Source of the DNA: Pyrrhosoma nymphula
Lineage: Eukaryota > Arthropoda > Insecta > Odonata > Coenagrionidae
NCBI GenBank assembly: GCA_963573305.1
Contig: OY754339.1
Coordinates: 10,463,941 to 10,527,940 of the forward strand
Length of the DNA: 64,000 bases
Reading direction: 5' to 3'
Shown: positions 47,501-59,105 of the stretch, in pieces
Position numbering within the stretch: the first letter of the stretch is position 1
Layout of the letters: every line of letters starts with the position of its first letter
The notes under the pieces: model-generated
Seen by the model: only the letters and a program-made list of their open reading frames with translations
Databases searched by the model: none
What the model was told of the DNA's origin: nothing
Position numbers and translations under genes: made by a program

Positions 47501-49040
47501 AAGGCTTTGTAAAAGCATGAGAGTGAATAGGTGGAACGTAAAAGCATTGAAAGGGTTGAAAAGGAGTGAATACCAGGGGCTAGTGGATTAGAACATAAGG
47601 ATGCAAAGCAAATGGGAACAAACGAGGTAAGATGGGAGATTATAAAAGCAGGAATAGTATGAGCGGCGGGGAAAACAATAGGAACAGTGGCAACGAGGAG
47701 GTTTAAGAAACAACAGTGGGTTACGGAAGAAATGATCAAGAAAATGAAGGAGAGATGGATGTCGAAAAACGTCAACACCGATCTAGGCAAGAGGAAATAC
47801 AAGTAATTAAATAAAAAACTACGGTGAGCAACAAATCGGGCGAAGGAAAACTGGTGGAAGGGACACTGCGAGGAAACGGAAAATTGCAGGAAGCGGGGTA
47901 AAGGGGTTCGCTTTACACTAAATTGAATACCCTATCAGGCAGTAAGATAGAGCAAACAAAACATAAGGTCAAGGAAAGAAAACGGGAAGATATTAATCGA
48001 ATAGGAATATATTCAGGATAGGTGGAGAGAATACGTTGAAGAGCTTCATGGCCTCGATTATAGACCTGTAAACCTATAGAAAGAAAATGAGATAAAAATA
48101 AATAAGGATAACCTCGGAGCAAGGATACTCGGTAGAGAAATACAAAGGGTATTTTGAGTGATTAAAGCAAGAAAAAGCGCATTGATAGATATCATATCTT
48201 TGGAGTAACTGATCAATTTAAACAATAATGGAAGACAATTTTTTTCGAACTTCTTTACAGGATCTACGAGAAAGGAGTAGGTCCAGAGGATTTTGTGAAT
48301 ACAGTAATAATACCTATTCCGAGGAGGAAGAATGCGTCATGATATGAGAAGTATATAATAATTAGTTCAAAATCCCTCGAAGCAAAAGTTTTGCTTAGAA
48401 TAATTAATGAAAGGCTGGAGAATATTACTATTTTGGGCGATGACCAGTTTGGGTTCAGGAAGAGGAGTGATTGCGGGATGCGATTGCGGTGATTAGGACA
48501 CTAAATATATAAAACATAGATTATTATCAGGATGTTTCTGCCTTCTTTGAAGATTTCGAAAAGGGGTTTCACAGTGTAAACTGGGAGAAATTAATGCAGA
48601 TACTGGGAAAAGTAGGAATAGATTGGCGTGATTGGAGACTCACCCGAAATTTATATATGGCCCAGAGGGCACAGGTGAGGGTATCTGACAGTAAATCAGG
48701 GTGGGCGGTTATAGGTCGCGGGGTACGGCAAGGGTGGCCGTTTTCGCCTTAGCTTTTTAACATCTATGCGGAGGAAATGCTAAGAGAGGCATGGGAAGAG
48801 CTAGAAGTGGGAATCAAAGTAGGAGGTCAGCTGATGAAGTCGGTTAGATTCGCGGACGATCAGGCGTAGGTTAGCTGATCATCGAAGGGATTGCTTGGTT
48901 TGGTAGAATCTCAGAGGGGGAAATACTGAATGAATATAGATCATAAGAAAAAGAAGAAATGAGATTCTCTAGGACAAATAAAGCGTGGCTGTTCATGAAA
49001 GTAGGAGACCACAAAAAGGAGAAAATGAGCAAAATCAGGA
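47501..49040 (+). pseudogene. LINE RT domain (outer copy), pseudogene
   Basis: The recognisable order is NVKALKGLKRSEYQG, a connector with WWKGH, then about 48435-48480 DDQFGFRKRS, 48700-48790 GWAVIGRGVRQGW...LFNIYAEEM, and 48838-48868 KSVRFADDQA followed by a stop. Frame changes and stops are more frequent than in the copy at 61.2-63.4 kb, so this copy is older, as expected for the host of the nested insertion. Homology ends near 49040. Confidence 0.75.
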
Positions 49041-49600
49041 GGGAAACATTATTAAACCAAGTTGGTTTTCTGGTCAGTTTATCTTGATTGAGCAATGAGT
49101 GGCTGATCTGGGCCCTGGATGAGGATTTCCGCATTTATTAAAAACTATAATATTTTTGGAAGGCGAAATGGTCAATTTACTCTTGTTTGGGAAAGTGCCC
49201 GGAAATCAAATTTTACATAGACTATGTTAGTAAGATAATGGTAGAACAAGTTTGAGAGCGAATAGAGCTTTTAGTGACTTGTTTGAGATAAAACGATGTA
49301 AAATAAGGATGCGTAATGTCTCTGTGGCTGTTATTTCATTTTATGGATAAAAAATTGATAGATGCATCTGACCACTTTCCGTAGTATCGGTTTCAAATTA
49401 TAATGCACAGTTTCTATATGATGTTTTTAATGTAGTTGCAACAGATGATATTGTGTTTCCTAGCGACAAAAGTTAATAAAAAGTAGTTGTAATGTGATAA
49501 CTAGCTTAACCTGATATTAATGTGAGCGGTGGTTGAGGCTGAAACTTCATGAAATTCCTTTGCGAATTATGAAAACTTTCATTTAAAAACTTTTACGTTT
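49041..49600. other. AT-rich DNA, nothing recognised
   Basis: No signal. Confidence 0.4.
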
Positions 49601-49619
49601 CACAGAATATATTTGTCAC

Positions 49620-49770
49620 AGCCACTAGTTTCGTTACACTGTCGAATCTTCAGGAAGTTATCAATAAGTTACTGAAGATGGTACAGTGTAATTAATTTGA
49701 ATTTGGCAATGCAACAAAATATAATAAGCATCAATTTTCTGAAAATGCTGATGAGTAACGAAACTACGTT
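49620..49770. repeat. Inverted repeat cluster with hammerhead-like motifs
   Basis: Minus strand 49653-49624 reads CTGAAGA, a stem II region, then GAAACTAGT. Its inverted partner on the plus strand starts CTGAAGA at 49672-49678 with GTACAGTGTAA. A further CTGATGA at 49748-49754 is followed by GTAAC and GAAAC. CTGANGA plus GAAA with the self-complementary ACTAGT is hammerhead-like. The base after ACTAGT is G, which does not support cleavage. Confidence 0.5.
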
Positions 49771-50010
49771 GTTATTTCAATGAAAGTGCACTGCGGAACA
49801 AAATGTTTTACAATTGGGGTCTTCTAAATTTACTAGGAAATTATTAATCTAATGCTTAGTTAAGGAGCTTGCGTACACTTAATTACTAGTCATTAGAATA
49901 AAAATTTGCAATTCATTAACTCTGCCGCTCTAATTATGAAAAAAACCGATTATGAGACCGACGTTAAAGGATGAAAGTGCCTCTTTTGCTTGAGCACTTT
50001 TGATTTCACG
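49771..50010. other. AT-rich DNA, nothing recognised
   Basis: Nothing supported. Confidence 0.4.
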
Positions 50011-50048
50011 TACAAGGAGACATCACTCACGCGATGTCTCCTTGTTAG
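50011..50048. repeat. Miniature foldback with ends of the 58-kb palindrome
   Basis: 50013-50024 (CAAGGAGACATC) and 50033-50044 (GATGTCTCCTTG) are perfect inverted 12-mers with an 8-base loop ACTCACGC. The end TTGTTAGT and the TCACGCGATGTC inner sequence are the same as the right end of 58181-59105. Confidence 0.9.
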
Positions 50049-53000
50049 TCAATAATGATTCAATTCGTTTTTATAAAGATACACGACGTGATCGTGAATA
50101 TCCTTGTAATTCAGTTAATCTATGTAGAAATGCGTGTTTGAGTTAGTTCGTCAAGTTGACTAAACTTCATCATGAAAACACAAAATTCAATCATGTTTTG
50201 AGCGTAGAAAAGGATTTTGTACATGATAATGTGAAATAAAATCACCTGTTATAAAACATACTACCCTAAATATCCTGTTTGAATATCTCATTAGGTTTAC
50301 AATTACATCTTAACTGCGATCCTTCCAAAACACTGACCATGTATCTCTCGATATTTTTATGGAAATTATTTCAGATGACCTGAGGCCAACATGATTTTGA
50401 AAAATTATTAGCTTTGATATGGTATACAATACGTAAAAGGTTTCAGAAAACCTATTTCTGACTATTTAAAAAAGTTATCTCCCAGAACCAAATTCTCAAA
50501 ATTTAGTATTTTTCCTGATAGCAAATTAGTTTTTTTTTGTTTTTGAACATTCTTTAACAAATGTCAGAAAATATATTGAACATAATGTTTACCCTAAAAA
50601 TTAGTGTTATATCTGTAAAATAGTAAATAATGTATTATAAGTGCAGGCCACTTTAAAAGAGAAACCTACGATATCATTGAATAACAAATTGATAGAAGTT
50701 GTTTGAAGAATTTAAAAATATACTCTCAATTACGCTTGAAATGAATTTTGACTATCAAGGCAGCATTCCTCAACGAATATGCAGTTGCAAACTTAAAACT
50801 GTAACTTTGAATTAACATAAGTGAATGGTGCGGAATCAAGACTTTACTTTTTTTTAAATTAGTAAGGCAAAATATTATTTAACCAAATAGTGCTAGTCAG
50901 TCTATCTCTTTTGACAAGTGAGTAGCGAAATTGTGGCCTGAAAATACATCTGTGCACGCATTCTTCTTATTATTAAATTAGACTAGTCACCTATTTTTGA
51001 CTGGACCTTAGTCCTGATTTAAGCTGATAGATTTCAGGAGTATTTTTTTTTCGTTCGAACACTATTCGATGGGCTCAGTCAATAATTTCCCGACATTTTT
51101 TCTTCTTCTTCTTGAAGAAATAAACGAGTCTCCTGCTTTTGACTAGGTATTAGTCCTGATCGTGGGAGGAGGATCGTCAGCTGTCCTTACATCTTTTTTG
51201 GTGGTCTTCTTATCAGTCTCTTACTATGGGGGATATTATCTCTTGCTGTGAGGCGGGTGAGCCTATCCTCCGTCAACTTACCCATTTGGGCGTTCTACAG
51301 TTTTGTCTGCGTTCTCATCACCATCTGGCGACGTCGTTAAATCTTGTCTGCTGCCTTAACTCGATGGTTCTTTTGCTGTCTAAGAGTGTGTTAACCGTGA
51401 TCGTTGTTATACCGTGATCGTACCTATACATTTATTTTTCAAAAACAGTTTTAAGTATCTTGATGCTGAGGCACCCTTATTCACTATATTCCTCACTTCA
51501 TTTTCCAAGTTTTCGTTTCCATAGAACAGGTAATGCATACATCCGAAATGATAAAAAGTTATTTAGGCAAAATGAGTACTCAATTTTTTAATCGAACGTT
51601 CCATTTTTTTAATGTTCCAGAATACTACAAGCTCTTTCGTTGAAATTATTATCTAGGTTTCATATTTCACCAGGATAATTGTTAACGAATATTTTTCATT
51701 ACAAGTGGAGTGTAGACTTTTCCCGCTGCAGCTGAGACCCAAAAATGCCATTGTTCGAGGTTATACGTAACAATATAGTGCAATGTATGGAGGGGTGTGT
51801 TTAGAAGGCAATAAAACTGTTACTTATTTGGAACATACATTTCTCTTTATGTACACAAATTTTAACTAGAAAATCTTTGCAGATATAACCAACATGAGTG
51901 TGCTACCCTGTTGAACCTTTCTGGTCACTGAACAGCAGGATAGCAGCAAAATGGCGCAGGGGTTCCTACATTCATTCAAAACAGGAATGTTTGAAGGTGA
52001 AAATGAGCATTCAATTTATGCATGTTCCGTCGGATGAGAATGGAGTGGGAGGATTTCCTTGTGGACTCCAGGGTCCGGGGGGAGTTAAGGGACGGCGATG
52101 TGGGAGCTGAGTGGAGATTCGAGGGGCAAAGTAAGACTGGAAGGGCCGGGTCAAGTCAGCGAGGGGTAACACTGCCAGGGGAGGAAGAGAATGGAAATAA
52201 TAATGAAACACTGAGGATATTCAGGACTGAACTTGGGCGCACACAGTACAGGAAGGGTGAAAAGGGGAGAAGGGCCGAGAATACACGGTTTTATTCTCCG
52301 CAGCGGATGAATATACCTCGCCCCTTTGCGGTCCGATGGCTTCCACGTGGGCGATGCCGTATTCTCGCGTTAGTGGGTCTCCGCTATGGAAGGTATCCTC
52401 TGTTTTTTTCCTTCATCATCATCGTCATTATTATTTTTCCGGAGTAACTGTGGCGTGCAAAACGGTCGGGAAAGGAAAACACGCGCTCCCAGATGGACGG
52501 GAATGTTAGCGGTGGTTGAATGTTAGCGGAGGCCGGCGAGGAGGACTCCATCCAGGCGTAAGAGGTTGGTGAGGCTGATGTGAGAGTGGCCCGGAGAGTG
52601 AGATCCCATGGCAAAATCTAGTGATGGCGGGGAGGTATGGACGGAGGGGCGGTCTGCGATGGAGGAACGTGGGGGAATCCAGGGGAGATAGGGGGGATCG
52701 GAAATAAATAAAGTAATACCCATCATCGCGGAAGGAAAACAGTCCCGAGGGTAAATTTACAATTCATGGGCGATCTTGTTCCGGTACCGTCCCGAGTGTT
52801 CATCCTCGATGCCTGATTAGATGCATTTTTCCTCCACCAACATCATGCTCTGAATTTATCTAATTGCAAGAGACTTAGGATACGTCTGCAACCTATAAAG
52901 GGTGGGCCTCCCATGAGTTTTTGATCTTCAAAGTTAGGCTAACAAGCACACACATTTTCAATTTTCATTTCCAGTGTCCCTTCTAACGTATGCGATTCGT

Positions 53001-53966
53001 CGTAATTGCATGCCACCACCTTAAATTGAGCCGTGGAGAGCAACATTGTCGTTAAGTTAAAATTGAAAGTTTTGGAAATGAGACTTAAAGTAAAATAAGT
53101 GCATTAACAAATCCCGATTTTCTGAGTCCCGAGTGACTGATATTCAGACTCATTTTGATCATGAAAAAAAAACCAAAAACAAAAATAAGGCAGAGGAATA
53201 CTTCAACGCACGTAAATAAAACAAAAATGATGTAAATTCTTTTTCACTCATTTATGTCAAATTACATATTTTCTGATTTAGGTAGTTTGAGCGAGATATC
53301 GAGTAAAAAAAAAAGGTTTTCATCTTTCTATTGATACCGAATTATCAGCGGCTTACCACACTACTTTTCGAGAGTTGTTACAAAAAAACTCGCCGTTTTC
53401 AATTGGATATGAAACTTTAACGTTTTATTTCAAAGATGAGGCAGTTTTGATGCATGGATTGCATCATAAATGTATCGGTGTTTACAACGTAGGCTTTTCA
53501 ACTATTTCTTTAAATAAATTCGTAACGCACCACAATAATGTTTAAAAATTGCAAAAATACCTCAATTGTGAATACGTTTTCAGCATGTGGCGTGAAATAA
53601 GTGAGTTATTTGAATTTATACGCATATTTAGCTAATTACCGACAATTTCAGTCACATAAAACAAAGATTTTGCGTGACCGATGTAACAACATTTACTTCG
53701 CGCTTCTTACTGGTGCATAAATTTAAAATTAAAAGTAGATGATGATCTATATTCTGACCATGGAAAAAATATCGCTCCCACTTCCTTAATTCCTATCAAA
53801 TATTAATCCTCCTCACTTGTAATTCATCATTATTACATGTTCTCGAGGGCTATCTCACCATTCCTAAATACGCTTTAATCGTATTTGAATCGATAAAGAG
53901 GAAAATACATAAATAAAACTTGAAGGTTAAGGAAATAGGGAGGAATTTCAACTAATATTAAACTTA
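50049..53966. other. AT-rich DNA with one GC-rich island
   Basis: 52020-52760 is GC-richer and purine-rich. It holds frames of 60 to 141 codons on both strands, none with a recognised motif. 50990-51180 has two related words (TGACTGGACCTTAGTCCTGAT, TGACTAGGTATTAGTCCTGAT). Nothing else recognised. Confidence 0.4.
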
Positions 53967-54521
53967 CGCCTGTTGCTCACGGTAAAATTTTCCATAAAAG
54001 AGTATTATAAAAAATGTTATTAAAAGTTTTATGAATCGTACGTAAAATTTACTTGCTTGCACACTTACTAAAAATATTCATAAAACCGCAATGCCCTGCC
54101 ATCTATGAGACGCTTTGCGAACACGTGAAGTGATAGATGCACTCTCTTTTGGATGACTGTTAGGTTCAAAACTATATGTATTTTTTATTTACTTACTTTC
54201 TGATCGCACTCAACGGTGCTAAGGCTCTAACGCATTCTTCTAACAAGAAGGATACTGCCTCAACATTCCATTAACTTCCAGCCATGTTTGTTTACGTTTT
54301 CCTTGTTTGGCTTCCCTAGGATACGAGATTATTATCAACGCGATGAGCGGAATGTCTCATTGGTTGTTGCATAAAACGGTTTTATGGAAATAGAATATTC
54401 CGTAAAACGTTTTATAAAACTAGGTTTTATAAAACGGTTTTACCGTTATCAAGCTCATTTTTATAAAATTAGTCGATTTTATAAAACGTTTTACCGAAAA
54501 TGTTACCGTGAGCAACAGGCA
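53967..54521. mobile_element. MITE with TTA target duplication (PIF/Harbinger-like)
   Basis: Left end: TTA then CGCCTGTTGCTCACGGTAAA. Right end reverse complemented: TGCCTGTTGCTCACGGTAAC. TTA flanks lie at 53964-53966 and 54522-54524. Inner terminal sequences add TTTTATAAAACG-type repeats, especially between 54370 and 54495. 555 bp, noncoding. A three-base TTA/TAA duplication is known for PIF/Harbinger transposons; the assignment rests on that alone. Confidence 0.75.
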
Positions 54522-54524
54522 TTA

Positions 54525-57500
54525 GAGTAAAATGTTTCAAAAGCACAATGAGCCTTTTTAAGGGAAAATCTCACGACTTGCCTAAAAGAAGTACATATAT
54601 TATGGCATTAATGTCATCTTATTGGTGAAAAATATTTATGACCTTGTCCCTGGTTATTCTTCTATTTATGAAAGAACGACAATTTTCAGTTTATTGAATT
54701 TACGGTTGTTTGAGCTAGATATTTTCCTAATCATAATTAGAATTTTATTTTTTATTTTTAGCAACTAAGAAAATCAGGAAGTAAGTACTGTAGCATTAAT
54801 GGTGCAAAAATATGGTTACATTTGTCTGAAATTCTCAATAATTGATGAAATATGCACGCATTACCCTTTAACGTGACCCATCTGTTTCACGACGCATGCT
54901 GAAAACGCCTTCACAACCAAAAATATTTCAACGATTCTGTAAAAATTACTGCCGTGAATATTTGATTTATTTCTAGAAATAGTTGATAATTCATGAAAAA
55001 TACACATCGTTAAACTTTTGATCAGATCAATGCGTAAGTAATTCCTCATTTTTTACTGAGAGTCTCTATGGAGTGCATGCCTGTTCCATTTTCCATGGAA
55101 AATGGCTGGTATTTTTTAGCAAATATCTCGGAAAGTAAAGTGGCTGATAATTTAGTGTTTTTAGAAATGTGAAATATTTTTCTTTATAATGAGGCCAAAT
55201 TCATTGAATATTTTGCAAACTCATTTCTCGCTAAGAAATAAACATAATAGTGTGGAATTATAAAGTAGACACTCTGGAAGATAACGCATATTAATTCCAA
55301 TAAACAAATAGCATAGAGTACAAAGTTTTCTTAAAACAGAATGGCATTTTGTTTATTTACATGGTCGGCTTAATTCTGGCGAGCTTTTGCGGGACGTGTG
55401 CACAGTGATGGAGGTCTTCAGTGGATGAGTAATAGATAGCATCTCTGCATTCGTAACCACTTTGAATAACCAGCGAATGTTAAATAGCTGTGTGCTCATG
55501 CCTTCGGGGAGAAAACTACTCGGCGCCTCTACGCGTGGATATTTAGGTTTGTATTTCAACAGTGCCTGAAAGTGTTGGGTAGGATACTACTGCTCCGTGT
55601 TGGCTCACGTCCTAATTAAACGTGCTTGTCCTATGCTGCTTTGTTTCCGCCCATTTTATCACTTTTCCTCTTCACTATAACGTCTTTTCTCGTCTTTCAT
55701 ATGTGTTTTTGTTGAAATTGTGAGTTCCTAGGTGCAGGAAGTGTATCAATTTATTTGTCGTAACTCGTTTTCTATATTTTCTAGGTTCCTAGTTCCTCAT
55801 CGAACTATCTTGTTAAAATAAACGTGTACATTCTGAATCGAACTTGTATTTTTTACTTGAATTAATATTTTAACGAAAATATAGTCTTATCAAACTATGA
55901 AATGCTTCAAAACATAAGGATAATTGATATAAATGAAAAAAAATGGCAACATTAAATAGAAATTGTTGGGATATTGAATAAATGTTGAATCCAGATGCTA
56001 TGAAGTTTTCACAAAGCTCCGAGGAGAAAATAGCAAGAGAATTATTCCTTAAATGTACAAATGTTTGTGACATTTAACACTCCGATTAAAAGATGTCTTC
56101 CTCGGATAGTAAAATTAATGAACCTCGATGACTACTCTTTGGAAGTGTACTTATTTTGGTACTTGAACACATTTAAGTATTTTAAAATATTACAAAAAAT
56201 GAACATTTTCGCTTAATTTCAATACAAGATACTTTCAGTCGATGCGATTGTAGGTACCATATCTAAGACAATCCTTCAAAATAGCGACTGCTTTTCTTAC
56301 TTCCGAACCAAAATACAGCCGGCAGCCAAATTCAGATGGTATAGTATCTTTATAGAATTTCATCATGGGCAATCATACTCTATAAGTTATTTGTTTAAAC
56401 TGCGTATTATTTGTTATCAAATTGGTTGACTTCTCTCGATTTTAATTTTGCTTGAAGTCAATGGTCTATGTGCTCCAGTTGGCGCAGTCATACAGAAAGA
56501 TAAAGAGAGTAAATATCTGAGAGCACAGATTTCTCGTTGCATCTATGCACCACGAAGCAATTACCGATTGAGTCGAGAGAAATTGCATTATCATCGGTTG
56601 CAACGCGAATATTCAATCCCATGGCAATTCGTAAATCAGCTGCAGAGGTGGAAGTCATTTAATGTTCCTTCGGGAAAATTTCTTTAGCGACGAGTTCCTG
56701 TGCTCTTTCTGCTGGCTGCCTGTGGTTTTATCGGTTTCTTAATGACCTACAGGCGCACCTACGGAGCAATGCGGTGGTCTCCATCTGTGTTGTGAAGGGA
56801 AACAGAGGGATAGAAGGTTCTTGTGCGGGGAAGGACAAAAAGGTAAGACTCATCGCACACAAATTGGAAGGTGGAATTAATGAAAGATAGAAACTCAGAG
56901 GAGGGTTGGGAAATTTAATTAAATTATGTCTTCGATTCATGAGCTGAAATAATTATTCCCTTTTGAGACGAGTCCTCTTTGCCGTGAAAGGGTTAAATAT
57001 CGCAGGAAAGGCTCGCGACTTGTAAGGAACTCACCTTATTCGTAAAAAAGAAACGAGCGCAGGCAAAGGTATTTGCACCTGGTGTAGAGTTAATTTTATT
57101 TCGCCCCCTCTACCTCTTGCTGGGATAGAAGCCGCAGGAAATGCCAAGAAAAAAATAAGCGTTGATAACAACGGAAAGTGACTTAATTTGCAATAAAGTT
57201 GGCTGTTTTTATCGAAAACCATTTTTTCATATTGATCACTAATTCATTGCAAAATCTTCAACGATCAAACATCATTAGAATCATTTCTTCTGATCGTTGC
57301 ACAAAATTTGACTTAAAAAGTAATTTTTCCTCACATATTCCGAGATCCTTAGCCATGTTGAAATACAAAAGTTTTCATCCATTCAAGGTGAAAGGAAATT
57401 CTTTTCATTCATTGTCTTCTTGCCATTCAATGCACACCATAGTTGAAGTAAAATCTGTATAGCTCTTGCACACTTAAGATTCAATATGCTTTACATCCGA

Positions 57501-58180
57501 TCAGAGATTCCTTGGAAAGCATGAAAAGAGTGAAATTATTCTAGAGTCATCTCATTGATAATAAATTTAGCCGATTGCAGAAATAATAAGATGTAATCGA
57601 AAATATTGAATTACCATTATCGTGTGATTATAAATGTATGTATTCCAGTACGGCATACTGTATAACAAAATGAAATTATCCATTACTCGTTTATTAATTA
57701 CCATTTCCGTCACCTTTCTTACTCGCATAATTATTTATAACTAATATTTGCCGTACACAACGATGATATGCGAAAGAGAATAAAGATTAACCTTTCTTAA
57801 AGATCTGATAAGTTAAGGGCGATGTCCTCTATGCAGAAAAACGACAGATATCAAGAATAACGACAATGTATATAGTTAATTACTGAGAAATAGCCATGAA
57901 TGACTAATATCATCAATTTTAATTTATGTACCTACGTCATGCTTCTTACGGCTACATTATTTCAAATATTAATTGGAATAATCGCTGTACTGGATCAAAA
58001 TGTCGCTCAAACTCACTTAAGGGAAAATGTGCTCGAAGTGTACGGCGATTTCCCCCACGCCCCCCTCACAAAACTGGAAAATGTTATTAATTTTACCGAA
58101 CTGTCCTGTTTTAAAAATAACCATCATAAGTAAAAACGCTTAACACAACGCATCATAAAGTGACAAAATGGGCAATTTCT
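54525..58180. other. AT-rich DNA, nothing firm recognised
   Basis: A 68-codon minus frame at 55353-55559 and a 79-codon plus frame at 56448-56687 look less biased than others but carry no recognised motif or clear splice borders. No repeat ends seen. Confidence 0.4.
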
Positions 58181-59105
58181 ACTCACAAGGAGACATCACG
58201 TGACTTATGTTCGGGATCCAAACGAGGCAATTATTTTCTGAAACTATAAAGAGAAAATGCGGAAAAAGTGTCACGGCTTTCTTCCACATAGGCCCGGGTT
58301 CGAGAGAAAAACGCTATAAAAGAATCTTCCTCCGTAGAAATCCATTACACTTCACGACTCTCTCTGTAGAGGTCGTAGCACTGTGGGTTGAGGCGATGAG
58401 CCGGTTATCCACATATCGTGGCTGTGTTTCGATCCCAGGTTGCATTTAAATTTACATACCCCCGTTTTACATTTACATTTACATGCAGTAGCAACATTAT
58501 TTTTTTTTTATTTTCAGCCTATTTCCTGGATTTTCAATCAATCCCCTTGGGAGACTTTCGAAACTAATTTAGGGATTCTTGTTTGGTCAAAAAGAGGCTA
58601 CACATGCTGACTAACCTAATATGTTTAGATTTTGAAAATACAAGGATATTAGGTCTGTCAGCACGTGTGGCCTCTTTTCGGCTGAACGAGAATCCTGAAA
58701 TTAGTTTCGCAAGTCTCCCAAGGAGGTTGATTGAAAATCCAGCAAATAGGCTAAACATTTTAAAAAATTGTTGCTACTGCCGTAAATGTATGGAAGTGGG
58801 CAATGTACAGTAATTCTGTAATATATTCGAAATAAAAAAATACCGCAACATGGTATCGAACCCCAGCCACCTAATGAGGATAACCGGCTCATCGCCTCAA
58901 CCCACAGTGCAACGACCTCTATTGAGAGAGGCGTGTACTATAAAAGATTTATACGGACGAATATTCTATAAAAGCGTTTATCTCTCGAACCCGGGCGTAT
59001 GTGGAAGAAAGCTGTGAAACATTTCCCGCATTCTCTCCATAGTTTCAGAAAATAATTGCCTCGTTTGAATCCCGAATGTAAGTCACGCGATGTCATCTTG
59101 TTAGT
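58181..59105. mobile_element. 925-bp palindromic foldback element
   Basis: Left arm 58181-58622 and right arm 58646-59105 are inverted copies along their whole length around a 23-base centre. Matching landmarks include ACAAGGAGACATC/GATGTCATCTTGT, CGAGGCAATTATTTTCTGAA/TTCAGAAAATAATTGCCTCG, GAGGCGATGAGCCGGTTATC/GATAACCGGCTCATCGCCTC and TTGATTGAAAATCCAG near 58727. Each arm includes a tRNA-like segment. No transposase frame is present. The 76-codon frame across the centre is a by-product. No target duplication was seen. Confidence 0.9.
58372..58440 (+). other. tRNA-like segment in left arm of palindrome
   Basis: TAGCACTGTGGG resembles an A box and GTTTCGATCCC a B box, about 45 bases apart. The right-arm counterpart on the minus strand (about 58922-58850) keeps a better B box, GGTTCGATACC. 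Together they look like a SINE head or RNA polymerase III promoter, not a tRNA gene. Confidence 0.4.

Larger units (their letters stand above)
44396..49040 (+). mobile_element. LINE (outer copy) split by a nested inverted LINE
   Basis: The plus-strand element comprises 44396-45014 (5' leader and start of endonuclease) and 47103-49040 (rest of endonuclease through the RT palm). Between them sits a minus-strand copy of the same family at 45014-47102. The outer element loses homology at about 49040, after the FADD region. The clade is APE-endonuclease LINE of the RTE/Jockey-like group; I cannot place it more finely by eye. Confidence 0.75.

Noticed and set aside
52022..52447. 141-codon frame in a GC-rich island
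   Set aside because: No recognisable motif, no splice-like borders, and a competing frame on the opposite strand over the same bases.
55353..55559. 68-codon minus frame with ordinary composition
   Set aside because: Looks protein-like but has no recognised motif, no clear splice sites and no neighbours to support it.
58207..58892. Frames of 60 to 80 codons on both strands
   Set aside because: Symmetric by-products of the palindrome.
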